A stretch of 6,281 bases of DNA. Origin: CAZADH01 sp964483805 (GTDB taxonomy: Bacteria > Muiribacteriota > Ozemobacteria > Ozemobacterales > Ozemobacteraceae). Both the position numbers and the translations under genes were made by a program. Below are positions 5,674 through 6,281 of this stretch, one piece after another; within the stretch, counting starts at the first letter, position 1; every line of letters starts with the position of its first letter. Below the pieces are notes generated by a model that did not search any database, was not told where the DNA came from, and saw only the letters and a program-made list of their open reading frames with translations. The stretch lies in assembly GCA_964483805.1 (NCBI GenBank), contig CAZADH010000332.1:1-6281 (forward strand), read 5' to 3'.

Positions 5674-6281
5674 ATGAAGCTTGTTTACGCCCTGCTCGCT
5701 CTCGCCACACTCACCGTCACCTTCACTCCCGCGTTCTCTCAGGACAGCGCCCCGTTCCGCAGCGTTGAACCGCCGGAGCAATTGCGCCTGTATCGCGACA
5801 GCGAACAGTGGATACGCGAGCGCTTCCGCTGGTTCCGCGATCAGCGTGTCGAGCCCGACGGCAGCATCCCCGACGGTGTGCGCGAGCAGGCGTGGCGCGA
5901 GAGCGCGCGCATGTCGGTGTACAAGCCGGCGGCCACGCTCGCCAAAGGCGCAGCGCCGCAGTGGATGCAGCTCGGTCCGGTGAATATCGGCGGACGGCTC
6001 ACCGGCATCGCCATTCACCCCACCGATCCCGACATCGTGTATTTCACCGCGGCCGACGGCGGCGTGTGGAAATCCATCAACGGCACCAAGCTCTCCGCGT
6101 CCTTCACTCCCGTGTCCGACGATTTGCCGACCCTCGCCACAGGATCCATCTGCCTCGATCCCTCCAATCCCGACATCGTCTACCTTGGCACGGGCGAAGC
6201 CAATGGCAGTGCCGACTCGTATCCCGGCGTGGGTGTGGCGCGTTCCACCGATGCGGGCGCGACGTGGACCGTTCCTGCTCA
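5674..6281 (+). CDS. Exported BNR/VPS10-type beta-propeller protein, 3' end missing
   Basis: 202 complete codons are visible with no stop before the window edge. The protein starts with a Sec signal peptide (MKLVYALLALATLTVTF, probable cut after AFS at residue 22, leaving Gln23 first). A charged region with many Arg, Trp and Glu follows (about 36-82, including QWIRERFRWFRDQR). Then come propeller blades: WMQLGPVNIGGRLTGIAIHP (about 97-117), DPDIVYFTAADGGVWKSING (about 119-138), WKS-to-DDLPTLATGSICLDPSNPDIVYLGTGEAN, and an Asp-box-like STDAGATWT near the edge. This pattern is typical of large exported sortilin/sialidase-like propeller proteins in Bacteroidota and Ignavibacteria. These often end in a type IX secretion sorting domain, which here would lie outside the window. 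Function is unknown: it could bind or degrade glycans or proteins at the surface. No Shine-Dalgarno precedes the ATG, which is also common in Bacteroidota. The origin may differ from the genes to the left. Confidence 0.85.
   Translation, partial: MKLVYALLALATLTVTFTPAFSQDSAPFRSVEPPEQLRLYRDSEQWIRERFRWFRDQRVEPDGSIPDGVREQAWRESARMSVYKPAATLAKGAAPQWMQLGPVNIGGRLTGIAIHPTDPDIVYFTAADGGVWKSINGTKLSASFTPVSDDLPTLATGSICLDPSNPDIVYLGTGEANGSADSYPGVGVARSTDAGATWTVPA

Noticed and set aside
5440..5768. Frameshifted continuation of the pilin gene in another frame
   Set aside because: The alternative frame past 5450 gives Arg/Ser/Pro-rich sequence without pilin character, so a simple frameshift does not restore the C-terminus.
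1..6281. CRISPR arrays, tRNA or rRNA genes, transposases
   Set aside because: No regularly spaced repeats, cloverleaf or rRNA-like sequence, or transposase motifs were seen on either strand by eye.

Overview
The window is GC-rich bacterial DNA with all supported genes on the + strand. It most likely comes from a diderm (outer-membrane) bacterium: there is a lipoprotein with a lipobox, a type IV pilin-like protein and peptidoglycan precursor synthesis. The phylum cannot be fixed from sequence alone. The left 5.4 kb would suit Planctomycetota-like or candidate-phylum lineages. The last gene looks more like a secreted propeller protein of the Bacteroidota/Ignavibacteria type. That contrast leaves open a real genomic boundary or an assembly join near 5450-5510.

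Layout. (1) Bases 1-2379 hold the 3' three-quarters of a tricorn-type protease: propeller, core domain, PDZ and S41-like catalytic domain, with all active-site residues visible. (2) Seven bases later, a DUF985 cupin-fold protein of unknown function occupies 2387-3025. (3) A 134-bp gap follows, with an interrupted inverted repeat and an extended -10 promoter-like site. (4) A tight three-gene run comes next: glmM (3160-4509, phosphoglucosamine mutase), a TPR lipoprotein (4518-5117, 8-nt gap) and a short prepilin-like protein (5114-5482, ATGA overlap). (5) A 191-bp gap contains a good intrinsic terminator and a possible Bacteroidota-style promoter. (6) An exported BNR/VPS10-type beta-propeller protein starts at 5674 and runs off the right edge.

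How the genes relate. Tricorn and the cupin may be co-transcribed, but no shared pathway is evident. glmM supplies glucosamine-1-phosphate for UDP-GlcNAc. The lipoprotein and pilin-like protein behind it are envelope proteins whose spacing implies shared transcription and probable translational coupling.

No complete undescribed system is proven here. The most unusual signals are at the DNA level: (a) a run of back-to-back perfect inverted repeats at 4611-4660 inside the lipoprotein linker; (b) a roughly 100-bp island of about 30% GC inside the GC-rich tricorn gene, with its own 8-bp dyad; (c) an AT-rich palindrome plus direct repeat over the first codons of the pilin gene; and (d) the interrupted dyad upstream of glmM.
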